The notes beneath the pieces are model-generated. The model made no database searches. It worked only from the letters and a program-made list of their open reading frames with translations, and was not told where the DNA came from. Of a DNA stretch of 64,000 bases, positions 38,430 to 47,495 are shown piece after piece. Every line of letters begins with the position of its first letter. Position 1 is the first letter of the stretch. Source of the DNA: CAJCIS01 sp965276755 (GTDB lineage Bacteria; Pseudomonadota; Alphaproteobacteria; Acetobacterales; Acetobacteraceae). A program made the position numbers and the translations under genes. The stretch spans positions 1,736,001-1,800,000 of the forward strand of contig OZ255625.1 in the NCBI GenBank assembly GCA_965276755.1. The letters run 5' to 3'.

Positions 38430-39739
38430 CAGGCTGCGGAAATTCACCTTCCCAAAACGGCTGCGGTACGATTCAATAGCGCGTTCGATCAGCCGGGAAA
38501 GTCGCATCGATGCGTGGAGCAGACCGCCAGACCGGCAAGATGTTCAGCTACGCCAGTCCCGAATCGCTAGTCCCAAAGGATCACCCGCTGCGTGTTATTC
38601 GCCCGCTGGTGAACGCGGCCCTCGATCAGCTCTCGGGCAAGTTCGAGGCGATGTATTCCCCCTTTGGCCGCGAGTCCATCGCGCCTGAGAAACTGCTGCG
38701 CGCGTTGCTGGTGCAAGCCTTCTTCGGCGTCCGCTCGGAGCGGCAGCTGATGGAGCAGCTGCGCTACAACATGATGTTCCGCTGGTTTGTCGGCCTGTCG
38801 CTGGACGCGCCGGTCTGGGACGTGACCGTGTTCACCAAGAACCGCAAACGCCTGCTGGAGGGCGATATTGCAAGGCAATTTCTGGCGGCCATCCTGGCCC
38901 ACCCCGCGGTCGCACCGCTGCTCTCCACCGAGCATTTCTCTGTTGATGGCACGCTGATCGAAGCCTGGGCCAGCATGAAGAGCTTTGCCCCCAAGGATGG
39001 TTCGGGCGAGCCGCCGGCGGATGGGCGCAATGGCGAGGTCGATTTTCGCGGCCAGCTTCGCAGCAATGAGACGCATGCCTCCAAGACGGATCCTGATGCG
39101 CGCCTCTATAAGAAAGCGGCAGGCCAGGCCGCCAAGCTTTGCCACATGGGCCATGCGCTTAGCGAAAACCGCAACGGCTTGGTGGTGGACGTGGCCCTGA
39201 CGCATGCCACCGGCACGGCGGAGCGCGAGGCGGCGTGCGCCATGGTGGGTGCCTTGGTCGCGGCGCCTGCCATGACGCTTGGCGCTGACAAGAACTACGA
39301 CTCGGCCGACTTCGTGGCCGAGATGCGTCGCCTTGGCGTGACGCCACATGTTGCGCAGAACAACAAGAACCGCCGCTCGGCCATCGATGGTCGCACAACG
39401 CGGCACGAGGGCTAGGCGATCAGCCAGCGCAAGCGCAAGCGGATCGAGGAGGTGTTCGGCTGGATGAAATCGGCCGCTGGTTTTCGCAAGACGCGGCATC
39501 GGGGCACGGCTTGCGTTGGATGGATGTTCACGCTGACTGCGGCTGCCTATAACCTCATCCGGCTGCCCAAGCTGTTGGCGGTTGCGGCCTGACCACGCCG
39601 GGAGTCTGTACTGGAAGCGGGAAACGCCTGCTTCGGACGGCGTTTTGGGGCCGACAGAGGCAAAATCGGCCTAAAAAGCGAGTTTGAAAACCAAAAGACG
39701 GGGAAAACACGTTAAACTTTGATGCTTTTCCGCAGCCTG
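38430..39739 (+). mobile_element. IS1182/IS5-related insertion sequence
   Basis: 1310 bp bounded by perfect inverted repeats CAGGCTGCGGAAA and TTTCCGCAGCCTG and flanked on each side by TTAA (38426-38429 and 39740-39743), the apparent 4-base target duplication. It carries one transposase gene with an internal stop, so this copy is not autonomous. Confidence 0.85.
38510..39592 (+). pseudogene. Transposase with in-frame amber codon
   Basis: The 361-codon frame encodes a DDE transposase with a DUF772-like N terminus (FSYASPESLVPKDHPLRVI, LRALLVQAFFGVRSERQLME), FSVDGTLIEAWAS with the first Asp, MTLGADKNYDSADFV with the second Asp, and RKRKRIEEVFGWMKSAAGF with the catalytic Glu. Codon 302 (39413-39415) is TAG where the family has Tyr (…HEGYAISQRKR), so translation stops before the catalytic Glu. 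Otherwise intact; the mutation is recent. Confidence 0.88.
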
Positions 39740-39802
39740 TTAAACCACACCCCCCAAATCCCCCCTTGCCACGTTCCCCCTTCGTTCACTACCATCCCAC
39801 CC

Positions 39803-40486
39803 ATGCAAATCCCAGCCCGCATCCTTCGTGCCCAGTGCGACGAAATCCCCGGCCAGCGACCAATCCTCTCCTTCAAGGAGCAGGACCGCCAAACACGCAT
39901 CATGGACGCCGCCCAGGCCATCATGGCCCACCACGGCCGCGGCGCCATCAGCATGAACCAGTTCGCCCGCGCCATGCGCCTCAGCCCGGCAACCATCCAC
40001 CGCCACTTCCCGGACATGCACTACCTGCTGGCGCAAATTCTGCACCGGCACCTGGCCGCCATCGCCCGCGCCCTGGGCGAGGTCCCGCAAAACAGCCCCA
40101 ACCGCACCCGCGCCCGCCGGGCCGCCTACCTGGCCGCCACCCGCGTGCTCGGCGCCCCCACCGAGGCCCATCTCCTCCTCATCAGGGACCGCCACCTCCT
40201 CCCGCCAGACCAGCGCGAGCCGCTCGAAGACCACCGCGCCTCCATCGGCCTAATCCTCGCCGGCGATAACGCCCAAGCCGCCCTCTCTTTGCTGGACAAT
40301 CCCGAACTCACCGCGCCCGAGATCGAGGCAGCTCTCACCGCCATCACCGCCGCCCGCCAAGCCCCCGCCAAGCCCACAAACGAGCCCCCCCGCCCGAAAG
40401 CCGCGCCCAGCCGCCCAGCGCCTGCCTTGCGCCCGACACACCCAGACCCCAACGACGCCGTCCGCCCCCGCGCCGGCCCCCACTAA
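39803..40486 (+). CDS. TetR-family transcriptional regulator
   Basis: 227 aa. N-terminal helix-turn-helix: RIMDAAQAIMAHHGRGAISM, NQFARAMRLSPATIHRHFPD, MHYLLAQILHRH. The C-terminal part is a helical ligand domain and then a Pro/Arg-rich tail (KAAPSRPAPALRPTHPDP). The usual Y in the recognition helix is H (IHRHF). It starts 64 bases after the IS end, so its promoter may have been changed by the insertion. It overlaps the convergent ATP12 gene by 4 bases. Confidence 0.82.
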   Translation: MQIPARILRAQCDEIPGQRPILSFKEQDRQTRIMDAAQAIMAHHGRGAISMNQFARAMRLSPATIHRHFPDMHYLLAQILHRHLAAIARALGEVPQNSPNRTRARRAAYLAATRVLGAPTEAHLLLIRDRHLLPPDQREPLEDHRASIGLILAGDNAQAALSLLDNPELTAPEIEAALTAITAARQAPAKPTNEPPRPKAAPSRPAPALRPTHPDPNDAVRPRAGPH

Positions 40487-41160
40487 CCCGACGCGGCCAG
40501 CGCCATAAACCGCCCCGCTGCCGCCAAATCCCGCTCCACAGCCGCCCGCCGAGCCAGCCGCCCCTCATCAACCCCCCAAGCCTCCTCCTCGATCAGCTCA
40601 TCCAAAATCGAAAGCCGGTAAGCCTCCTCAACCCCCAAAACCCCCTCGCCCACCGCCAACCCCAACACCAAACTTCCCAAGGCGGGCACAATCACCCCCA
40701 ACCCTGCCAACCCAAAGGCATCATACCCCGCAACCGCCCCCCTCAGCCGAGCCAGCGCCTCCCCCTCCTGCATCACCGGCATCACCCCCTCAGTCACCAG
40801 CAGCCGCGCCTCAAACCGCCCCGCCGCCCACTCAACCCACGCCCCCCACGCCCTGGCCTGCGTCGCCACCAACCCCACCGGCCGCTCTGCCCGATAGCAA
40901 ATCAGATCGCTCGCCCCATAAGCCGCCACCGCCTCCACCGCCGCGCTCAACTCCAACCGCTGCGCCGTCCCAGCCAACCCCGTCAGCGGCAAATCCGCCG
41001 CACTAAAAACCTCTCCCGCCAACCGCCACTCCTCCGCCACCGCCTCCGCCAACGCTTGCTGCCGCAACCCCCCAAGCGAGCGCACAGGCCGCCCATCCAA
41101 CCGGACGACGAACAAACCTTCTTCGAAAGAAACGGAAACCTCAGACCAAAAGCGTTTCAC
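40483..41160 (-). CDS. ATP12-family chaperone
   Basis: About 225 aa; assembly factor for the F1-ATPase alpha subunit, found in alphaproteobacteria and mitochondria. It starts VKRFWSEVSVSFEEGLFVVR with LDGRPVRSLGG, then EEWRLAGEVFSAADLPLTGL, AAYGASDLICYRAERP and RLSILDELIEEEAWG, all typical. I placed the start at GTG 41160; an upstream GTG-like extension to 41205 would be translated from inside a hairpin repeat. The ribosome binding site is poor in either case. Confidence 0.85.
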   Translation of the reverse strand: MKRFWSEVSVSFEEGLFVVRLDGRPVRSLGGLRQQALAEAVAEEWRLAGEVFSAADLPLTGLAGTAQRLELSAAVEAVAAYGASDLICYRAERPVGLVATQARAWGAWVEWAAGRFEARLLVTEGVMPVMQEGEALARLRGAVAGYDAFGLAGLGVIVPALGSLVLGLAVGEGVLGVEEAYRLSILDELIEEEAWGVDEGRLARRAAVERDLAAAGRFMALAASG

Positions 41161-41165
41161 GGAGG

Positions 41166-41245
41166 AAAGAATTGGGGGAGATGTGCCTTGGGCGGGTCGG
41201 CGCATGCGCCGACTCTATCCGCCCAAGCCCCCAAACCCCCCGTCA
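41166..41245. repeat. Long G/C hairpin between ATP12 and AsmA-like genes
   Basis: TTGGGGGAGATGTGCC, an inner perfect stem GGGCGGGTCGGCGC with GCGCCGACTCTATCCGCCC, and AAGCCCCCAAACCCCCCGTC. Related to the dispersed hairpin family. It occupies the whole space from the AsmA-like stop to the ATP12 start, so it probably terminates the upstream gene and shapes the 5' leader of the ATP12 mRNA. Confidence 0.65.
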
Positions 41246-43744
41246 TTAGTGAAATAATCCGCGTAGCAAATCGATCGGTTTTTTATGCGGGCCCGAAGGT
41301 GCCACGAAAACAGACGGCAACGGCCCCGGCATTCCGCCCCGCGCCCGAGACAACGCCGAAACGCACGCCCCATCATCGGGCCCCGGCCCGCCAATCGTCA
41401 GCCCAAATCGGCCGCCGGGCATCTGCGCATCAGGCGCCGCCTTCAAATCCCCAAATCCCCCGCTCAACGACACCGGCGAGGCAACCCCGGTCCCCCCAAG
41501 GCGCACCGTGGGCTTTAAATGCAACGCCACCGTCTCCGCATTCAAATCAAAAGACCCAGTCCCCGTCAGGGCCAATCGTGACGTATCCAAAGCCAGCGCC
41601 TCCAAACTCCCCTGCCCCTGCCGCAACTGGGCGCGCAGCGCAAAACACCGAACGTCAGCACTCCCCGAAATCGCCGGCACGCCAGCAGAATTCAGTGCAG
41701 CTCCCACCGCATTGGCAAACAGCGCGTCGCTAAACTGCCCATTGACCATCGAAATTCCGACATGCCCGTTCGCACTGCCCGCCAGCGCATGCGCGCTATC
41801 TCCCACCCCGCTCAGCGCCACATCCACCTGCATCTGCCCGCTCGCCCCACCCGCATACCCCAACCACCCCGCAACCCTGGACGCAGACAACGAAGGCGCG
41901 CGCAACGTCAATGCCACAGGCGAGGGATCAATCCCCGCATCCAGCGTCAATGCCCCAATCATCACCCCGCCCGGTCCCGTCACCCGAGCCGGGTTCAGCA
42001 CCAGCTTGCCGCCGTTGGCAAATAAATGCGCCTGCAGATCCCGATAAGTCTCCCCGCCCAAAGTCAGCCGCGCCGCCGAAAGCGTCAGATCCGCATCCGC
42101 ATCGTGCACCACCCCAAACGGCAGCTTGGCATCCGAAAACACCCGCACCGGTGCATCGATCATCGCCGGCGCCGGCGCCGGCGCAACATTGGCCGCCACG
42201 GCCGCCGGCCCGTTCAGGACAGTAATCGCCGCCAGCACGCCATCGACATCGACATGCTTGGAACTCAGCGTCCCGCTCAAATTCGGCACTGGTGACCACG
42301 CCACTGTCGCATTCCCCGCCACATCCCCGAGCGAGGAATTCGCCGTCAGCTCCCGCAAATTAAAACCCCGCAGGCGAAACCCCGCATCGCCCACATGCGC
42401 GTCCGCCACGATGTCATGCACCTCCGGCAACGGCCGACGTGCCAGTGGCGAAAGATCGGCCAAATTCGGCGCGTGAATATCGACTTGCAAATCATAGCCA
42501 AGCCCATTCCAGCTCGCCGGTACCGTGCCGCGCACCGCCAAATTCGCGCTCGCCGCCTGAGCCGTAATGGTCAGCGGTATCGGCAAACCGCTACCAACCG
42601 TATCCGGTTGTGTGGATGTCGCCGACACGCGTAACGGCGCACCCCCAAACATGCCATCGATCGTCAACTGCATCTGCTGTCCCGGACCAGGTGCGGACAG
42701 TAACGCGTTGCGCAGCACCAGGCCCTGGACGGCACTCGTCAAGTCCGAAGGCCCCGCCTGCAACGAAAGCGCCGACGTGTGCCGCTCGCCATTGGTCCCA
42801 TCGCTCACACGGGTCGTGAAATTAACATCATGCAGCGGCAGCGCAAGCACCGGAGGCAGCCAGGGATAGAGTGGCACCATATCAGCCACGTTGCCGGTAA
42901 TCAGGAAAGCGTAACCACGCATTTCGTCGGGATGGTTGATGCCGCCATCAAGCTTGAAGGAGGCGCCCGGCCCTAACAGCGTAATCGTCAACGGCCAGGC
43001 GCCGGCGAGTGCGGTGACCGGGCCACCCTGAAGACGCTCGAACGAGCCGGCCTGCAACGTGCCGGTAAATGCCACGCCTTGCGCGCGCGCAACGAGCTTG
43101 CCGTGCAGCGGTGCGCTGGGGCTACTGGCAGAGAGGGTCAGCGTATCCACTTGCGCGCTAAGCGCAGGGCCCGCGCTCGGGCGGTAGGTGATTGTTCCGC
43201 CATCGATGCGGAGATGGCGAATTTGCACGCTCGCACCTGGCCCACGAGATGCCGCGGGTTCGGACGTGCCTTCGAACAATGCGCTACGGATCTTGTGCAT
43301 CTGCCAGTTGGGCGTGCCGTCGGGCGCGGTCTCCAGGATAATATCGGGATTGGTCAGCGTGGCTTGCTCGATGGTCACCTCGCCGCCGAGCAACGGCAGC
43401 AACGCAAGCTCGGCGCGGACAGAGGCGGCGGTCAGCATTTGCGGGCGGGAGGTGCCGGGCAGATTGGCAAGCGAAATGTTCTCCGCCGTCAAGGTAGGGG
43501 CGGCGCCAAGGCTGACGTGGACGGGGCCGGCAATCTTGAAGTCGCGACCGGTCGCGCGGGTCAGGCCACGCTCGAGCTCGGCGCGCAGGTGCTCGGGGGA
43601 GAGGGGGCCGGTCAGCGCCCAAATGGTGAGCGCGGCCAGGGCGGCGAGGGTGAGGACGAGGAGGATGATGGCGCGGGTGGCGAGGCCGCGACGCCTGGGG
43701 GCCAGGCGGGGGCGGCGATCTTGCGGGGCGAAGAGGTCAGACAT
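41246..43744 (-). CDS. AsmA-family protein
   Basis: 832 aa inner-membrane-anchored periplasmic protein. One N-terminal transmembrane helix (AIILLVLTLAALAALTIWAL near residue 25), then the AsmA signature LERGLTRATGRDFKIAGPVH with LTAENISLANLPG, and a C-terminal AsmA_2 region (GYAGGASGQMQVDVALSGVG, SANGHVGISMVNGQF, LALDTSRLALTGTGSFDLNA). Members are thought to bridge lipid transport to the outer membrane. The ATG at 43744 overlaps the end of the pseudouridine synthase gene; ATG 43774 is possible. Confidence 0.9.
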   Translation of the reverse strand: MSDLFAPQDRRPRLAPRRRGLATRAIILLVLTLAALAALTIWALTGPLSPEHLRAELERGLTRATGRDFKIAGPVHVSLGAAPTLTAENISLANLPGTSRPQMLTAASVRAELALLPLLGGEVTIEQATLTNPDIILETAPDGTPNWQMHKIRSALFEGTSEPAASRGPGASVQIRHLRIDGGTITYRPSAGPALSAQVDTLTLSASSPSAPLHGKLVARAQGVAFTGTLQAGSFERLQGGPVTALAGAWPLTITLLGPGASFKLDGGINHPDEMRGYAFLITGNVADMVPLYPWLPPVLALPLHDVNFTTRVSDGTNGERHTSALSLQAGPSDLTSAVQGLVLRNALLSAPGPGQQMQLTIDGMFGGAPLRVSATSTQPDTVGSGLPIPLTITAQAASANLAVRGTVPASWNGLGYDLQVDIHAPNLADLSPLARRPLPEVHDIVADAHVGDAGFRLRGFNLRELTANSSLGDVAGNATVAWSPVPNLSGTLSSKHVDVDGVLAAITVLNGPAAVAANVAPAPAPAMIDAPVRVFSDAKLPFGVVHDADADLTLSAARLTLGGETYRDLQAHLFANGGKLVLNPARVTGPGGVMIGALTLDAGIDPSPVALTLRAPSLSASRVAGWLGYAGGASGQMQVDVALSGVGDSAHALAGSANGHVGISMVNGQFSDALFANAVGAALNSAGVPAISGSADVRCFALRAQLRQGQGSLEALALDTSRLALTGTGSFDLNAETVALHLKPTVRLGGTGVASPVSLSGGFGDLKAAPDAQMPGGRFGLTIGGPGPDDGACVSALSRARGGMPGPLPSVFVAPSGPHKKPIDLLRGLFH

Positions 43745-44708
43745 GTTGGGGGCGTGCGGCGCTGGGGGCTGCAAAGCCTAAGGCGGCGAAAGTTTCGCGC
43801 ATGTGGGGGGGCAGGTCGGCCTCCAGGGTGAGCATGGCACCGGATGGGTGGGGGAAACGCAGGCGGCGGGCGTGAAGATGCAGGCTCGCGTTGAAACCGG
43901 GGGCGTGGCTTTTTTCGACGCCGTATTTGGGGTCACCGAGGATCGGGGTGCCGAGCGAGGCGGCGTGCACGCGGAGCTGGTGGGTGCGGCCGGTTTGGGG
44001 GGAGAGGGCGAGCCAGGCGAAGCGTTTGGCGACGATGTCCAGCGTCTCGTAGGTGGTGATGGCGTGGGTGGCGTTTGGATCGCCCAGGGTGGCGATGGCG
44101 GAGCGGCTGCCGGCGCTGCTGCCGATGCGCGCGACGGGGCGGTCTATGCGGCCGGCCGGCGGGGTGGGGGTGCCGACGGTGACGGCCCAGTAGGTTTTTT
44201 CTATGTGGCGGCCTCGGAAGGTGGCGGCCAGGCGGGCGGCCGCACCCGGGGTGCGGGCGAGCAGGAGGAGGCCGGAGGTGTCGCGGTCCAGGCGGTGGAC
44301 CAGGCGGGGGCGGTCCTCGGCGCCGAAGCGGAGTGCGTCCAGCAGGCCGTCTATGTGGTGGGTGATGCCGGGGCCGCCCTGGACGGCCAGGCCGTGGGGT
44401 TTGTTGAGCGCGATCAGGGCGGCGTCTTTGTAGATGACGAGGTTTTGCAGGTCTTTTGCCTGGGCGGCGTTGGGCTCGGGCGGGGGGCGTGGGGGGTTGT
44501 CGTTGACCGGGAGGGGGGGGATGCGGATGGTTTGGGTGGGGGTGAGGCGCGTGTTGGGCTCGGCGCGGGCGCCATTTACGCGGATCTGGCCGGTGCGGCA
44601 GAGTTTCTGCAGCACGCCTTGCGTGAGCCAGGGGTAGTGGCGGCGGAACCAGCGGTCGAGGCGGATGTCTGCCTCGTCTGTGGTGACGGCGCGGGTGGTG
44701 ACGGTCAT
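43737..44708 (-). CDS. RluA-family pseudouridine synthase (RluC/D-like)
   Basis: 323 aa enzyme that converts uridine to pseudouridine in 23S rRNA. N-terminal S4 domain (IRLDRWFRRHYPWLTQGVLQ, RTGQIRVNGARAEPNTRL), then NKPHGLAVQGG, the catalytic HRLDRDTSGLLLLAR with the active Asp, and LSPQTGRTHQLRVHAASLG. The ATG at 44708 (MTVTTRAVTTDEADIRLDRW) fits the family; an upstream ATG at 44771 is less likely. The exact target uridines cannot be assigned. Confidence 0.92.
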   Translation of the reverse strand: MTVTTRAVTTDEADIRLDRWFRRHYPWLTQGVLQKLCRTGQIRVNGARAEPNTRLTPTQTIRIPPLPVNDNPPRPPPEPNAAQAKDLQNLVIYKDAALIALNKPHGLAVQGGPGITHHIDGLLDALRFGAEDRPRLVHRLDRDTSGLLLLARTPGAAARLAATFRGRHIEKTYWAVTVGTPTPPAGRIDRPVARIGSSAGSRSAIATLGDPNATHAITTYETLDIVAKRFAWLALSPQTGRTHQLRVHAASLGTPILGDPKYGVEKSHAPGFNASLHLHARRLRFPHPSGAMLTLEADLPPHMRETFAALGFAAPSAARPQHV

Positions 44709-44931
44709 GGGCGGGGGGTGGCCTGGGGTAGGGAGTGCGGCGGATATAAGCGGGTGGACGGCGCGTGGCAATTTCGGCCGCCGCTCGCCCGCGGTGATTT
44801 CAGGTGATTACGTTGAGAAATGCGCCTGGCGAAAGCACGTCGATGCCGCGCCAAGGGTTGAGCACGAGCAGGTCTTTGTCACCGGAGATTATGGAGGTGG
44901 CGCTAGCGGCGATTGCCAGTTCGAGATATTT

Positions 44932-46415
44932 GGTTCCTCGCTGTTTGGGGTGGGTATGCGCTTTCATAGCGCTGGCAGCTTGAAATCGAGTTTTCCGGCA
45001 AGCAGGTAGACGATTGCAATGAGGTTCCGGACTGAGCGGTAGCCCCTGGCTTTTGCCTTTGCCGCTTGGACGAGGCTGTTGATCCCCTCGATCAAGCCAT
45101 TGGCGATCTTGCTGTTGAACCAGCGTATGATGCCGTGCCAGTGGGTCTTGATGGTCTGTGCGGCTTCAATGACCGGCGCAAGGCGGCTGTGGGTTGCCCA
45201 GAAATACCATCGTTTGAGGTAATCGGCGGCTTGCTCGGTGGTCTCTTCGCTGTAGAGATCCTGGAAAGCGAGCTTGATCTGATAGGCCCTTGCGGTTTTA
45301 AGGTTGCGCGTGGGCAAGGACGCCAGCGTGGCACTCTGGCGCTGCGACAAATTTCCCGGGTTGCGCAACCAGATGTAGCGCGTGCCTTTGAGCGCGTGCT
45401 GCACCTTCTGCTCGGCACGGCGCACGCGATCGACCGCGTGGTTGACGATCTTCATAGCGTGAAAACGATCGAACGTGACATGTGCGTTCGGCAGGCTCTC
45501 TGCCGTGCCTTTGATAAAGGCTGGGCTCATGTCGATGCACACCTCCTCCACCTGCTCGGGAGTTGCATGGTGTGCGCGAAGGTCCTCGGCAAAGGCGGCG
45601 ACTGTGGCAGCGTCCTTGCCTTGGGTGGCAAACAGCACACGCGCCTGGTCGATATCGACAAAGAGGGAAATGTAGGTGTGACCGCGGGCGGCTGCGGTCT
45701 CGTCGATGGCCACGCGGGTCACGCCGGAGGCATCCATTCGTTCGCGCGCCGCGGCCACGTAGTGGTGGATCACGCGCCAAAGCCTGGTATCGTGTTCTCC
45801 CACCATGCGTGCGACGGCGCTGACAGGCATGGCGCTTAGCATGGTCATGAGCAACGCCTCGAACAGCAACGTAAAGCCGCTGTCTTTTCGCGCCCAAGGG
45901 ACGGCAATCTTGCGGACACCGCACTGTGCGCATCGTGTGCGCGGCACGCGGGCGTGCAGATAAGCCTGGTGCTGGAAGAAGTTGAGATGGCGCCAGGTAG
46001 ACACTTCGGTGTCGTGCACCGGGCAATCGGCGGTCCCGCAGTTTGGGCACGCAAAGCGGCTGCCGCGGGCAAAGTCGAGATGGATGTCGAGCTGACGGGC
46101 AGCCGCGTCAAACGTGCTTTGAACAACGCTCCAGGGCTGGGTCAGGCCCAGCGCCGCTTGCAACAGACTGGTGTCTTTCATCGCTCTCCCTCCGGCGTGT
46201 GGCCCCCGGCTGGAACAAGCGTGACGCTGGCTGCGGCGGCAATCAAGGACGCTGCGCGCCGCTCCGCGGTGGCCTTCGGCCATCCTTGACAGCCGCCGCA
46301 GCCAGCGTCGGGCAGGTGTTAGGCCGGGACGGAGAAACGGCGCTCCAGCCGAACCGAGAAACATGGCTAGAGGGGGCTGACGCGGCGGCTAGCCCACTCT
46401 AAACAGCGAGGAGGC
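44932..46415 (-). mobile_element. ISL3-family insertion sequence
   Basis: 1484 bp. Ends GGTTCCTCGCTGTTTGGGGT and GCCTCCTCGCTGTTTAGAGT are inverted repeats with few mismatches. The 8-base target duplication AGATATTT is at 44924-44931 and 46416-46423, the size expected for ISL3. It carries a complete transposase and a subterminal inverted repeat (GACGCTGGCTGCGGCGGC at about 46221 and its complement ending at about 46309). Confidence 0.9.
44964..46181 (-). CDS. ISL3-family transposase
   Basis: 405 aa. N-terminal zinc-finger part (FACPNCGTADCPVHDTEVST, RTRCAQCGVRKIAVPW), then the catalytic core with VTRVAIDETAAARGHTYISL, VCIDMSPAFIKGTAESLPNA, FDRFHAMKIVNHAVD and the C-terminal SKIANGLIEGINSLVQAAK region with the late Glu. 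ATG 46181 has GGAGGGAGAG upstream. No internal stop; probably functional. Confidence 0.95.
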   Translation of the reverse strand: MKDTSLLQAALGLTQPWSVVQSTFDAAARQLDIHLDFARGSRFACPNCGTADCPVHDTEVSTWRHLNFFQHQAYLHARVPRTRCAQCGVRKIAVPWARKDSGFTLLFEALLMTMLSAMPVSAVARMVGEHDTRLWRVIHHYVAAARERMDASGVTRVAIDETAAARGHTYISLFVDIDQARVLFATQGKDAATVAAFAEDLRAHHATPEQVEEVCIDMSPAFIKGTAESLPNAHVTFDRFHAMKIVNHAVDRVRRAEQKVQHALKGTRYIWLRNPGNLSQRQSATLASLPTRNLKTARAYQIKLAFQDLYSEETTEQAADYLKRWYFWATHSRLAPVIEAAQTIKTHWHGIIRWFNSKIANGLIEGINSLVQAAKAKARGYRSVRNLIAIVYLLAGKLDFKLPAL

Positions 46416-46695
46416 AGATATTTGTTGTCTTTGCTGTCTCGGCAGTCCAGCACTGGTTTTTCTGGTTTGACCCACATTGCGGTGTCGCTCAATAGGCCGA
46501 GAATGGTTTTGCGGCGGTCGATCGTGAGAAACCTGCTGAATTTCGGTCTTGTGAGGACTTCAGCAATCTCCGCGTAAATTTGAGCAGATAGCGCTATTTT
46601 GCCTCTTGCCCTTGCGGCTTGTAGGGCACGCTCCGGTGTTCCGCCGGGCTTCAAGGCTGCCGAGAGGACGGTGGTTGCGTCTATGACATAGACGT

Positions 46696-46854
46696 TCAGA
46701 CGCTGCGCTGGGCCTTGTGGAGGGCCAGTTCTGCATCGATTTCTGCTTCGGTCAAGCCGGCTGCCTTGGCTTCGGCGGAGATTTGGCGAAAGAGGACGAT
46801 CAACGGGTCCTCGGTATCTTCGCTGGCGGGCTGAGACTTGGAGACTTGGTTCAT
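46696..46854 (-). CDS. Small antitoxin-like protein
   Basis: 52 aa, MNQVSKSQPASEDTEDPLIV start and a helical KAAGLTEAEIDAELALHKAQ tail. It lies immediately upstream of and overlaps the split PIN toxin gene, the usual place for a VapB-like antitoxin. No toxin can be made from the split gene, so this is an orphan antitoxin. Too short for certain family assignment. Confidence 0.6.
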   Translation of the reverse strand: MNQVSKSQPASEDTEDPLIVLFRQISAEAKAAGLTEAEIDAELALHKAQRSV

Positions 46855-46930
46855 GGTGGGCTCCGGGATCGAGTGGGGTTAGCAAGTTCCGCGGGGGAGA
46901 TAAAGGTTACATACTATGGAGGCGGGAGCC

Positions 46931-47224
46931 CTAGGCGCGGGACGGATGCCCGTTAAACTCGTCGGCTGCTGCACTGCTCTCCTTCCCAGCGACTCTAATC
47001 CGCTCGTGTATTTCACGGGCAAGGTGGCTTTGCGCTATGGCGCGAAGGTCCTTGCCGCTCATTACGCCATTGACGATTTCGTCGTTGCCTTCTATGCATT
47101 GGATAAATAGATCGTCAAGGACCCGACCAAAGAAGGCAGGGGAATTTACTGCGCTATTCGCTTTTGCTGCCTGCACAATTTTTTCGTCGCGTTCTGTGGT
47201 GGCGAGCACTTGGTCAAAGACCAA
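46931..47224 (-). pseudogene. HsdR-like C-terminal remnant
   Basis: 97-codon frame with VFDQVLATTERDEKIVQAAK, ANSAVNSPAFFGRVLDDLFI, QCIEGNDEIVNGVMSGKDLR and LAREIHERIRVAG. The pattern (I/V.ANS...F..V.DDL.I...EGN.EI...V......R) resembles the C-terminal tail of type I restriction endonuclease R subunits. No helicase part is present, so it is debris. Confidence 0.45.
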
Positions 47225-47229
47225 TTGAG

Positions 47230-47495
47230 CGGCTTTTGTGATGCCAGGAGCGTGGCACGCGGTGGGCGGGTTCTCAGGGCTGCCGGAGCGGGGGCGTTTT
47301 CCGCCTTCGACGTCAGGCTCAATGCGTTCGTGGTTGGGGGCGCTAGCCGGGGCGAGAGGATTGTGCGCGATGCGTGGGGTGCGGCGGATTGGCTGAACGT
47401 GGCGTTGTGGACGCGGCAGTGAGGGGGTTGGCGTGGGCGGCGATGGGGTTGCTCGCGGGCGGGGTGCTGCCGGCGGTGGCCGCGTCTTTATTAAG
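47230..47495 (+). other. Decayed gene debris, short frames
   Basis: A plus-strand frame ends RLNAFVVGGASRGERIVRDA WGAADWLNVALWTRQ at 47422 and overlaps, as GTGA, a short frame that looks like a bare signal peptide (VRGLAWAAMGLLAGGVLPAV) and stops at 47497. These look like the tail of one gene and the truncated head of another. No family recognised. Confidence 0.3.

Larger units (their letters stand above)
44800..46699 (-). pseudogene. PIN-domain toxin gene split by an ISL3-type element
   Basis: 5' piece 46416-46699: NVYVIDATTVLSAALKPGGT (N-terminal PIN aspartate), ALQAARARGKIALS, YAEIAEVLTRPKFSRFL and DCRDSKDNKYL. 3' piece 44800-44931: KYLELAIAASATSIISGDKD, LLVLNPWRGIDVLSPGAF. Removing the IS and one AGATATTT copy joins them in frame at DNKYL-ELA. 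This matches the PIN-family toxin group COG1569. The likely start is CTG 46699, overlapping the antitoxin stop as CTGA. RNase toxin by family; inactive here. Confidence 0.85.

Noticed and set aside
45066..45839. 257-codon plus-strand frame inside the ISL3 element
   Set aside because: Antisense to the complete transposase gene, with no recognisable domain.
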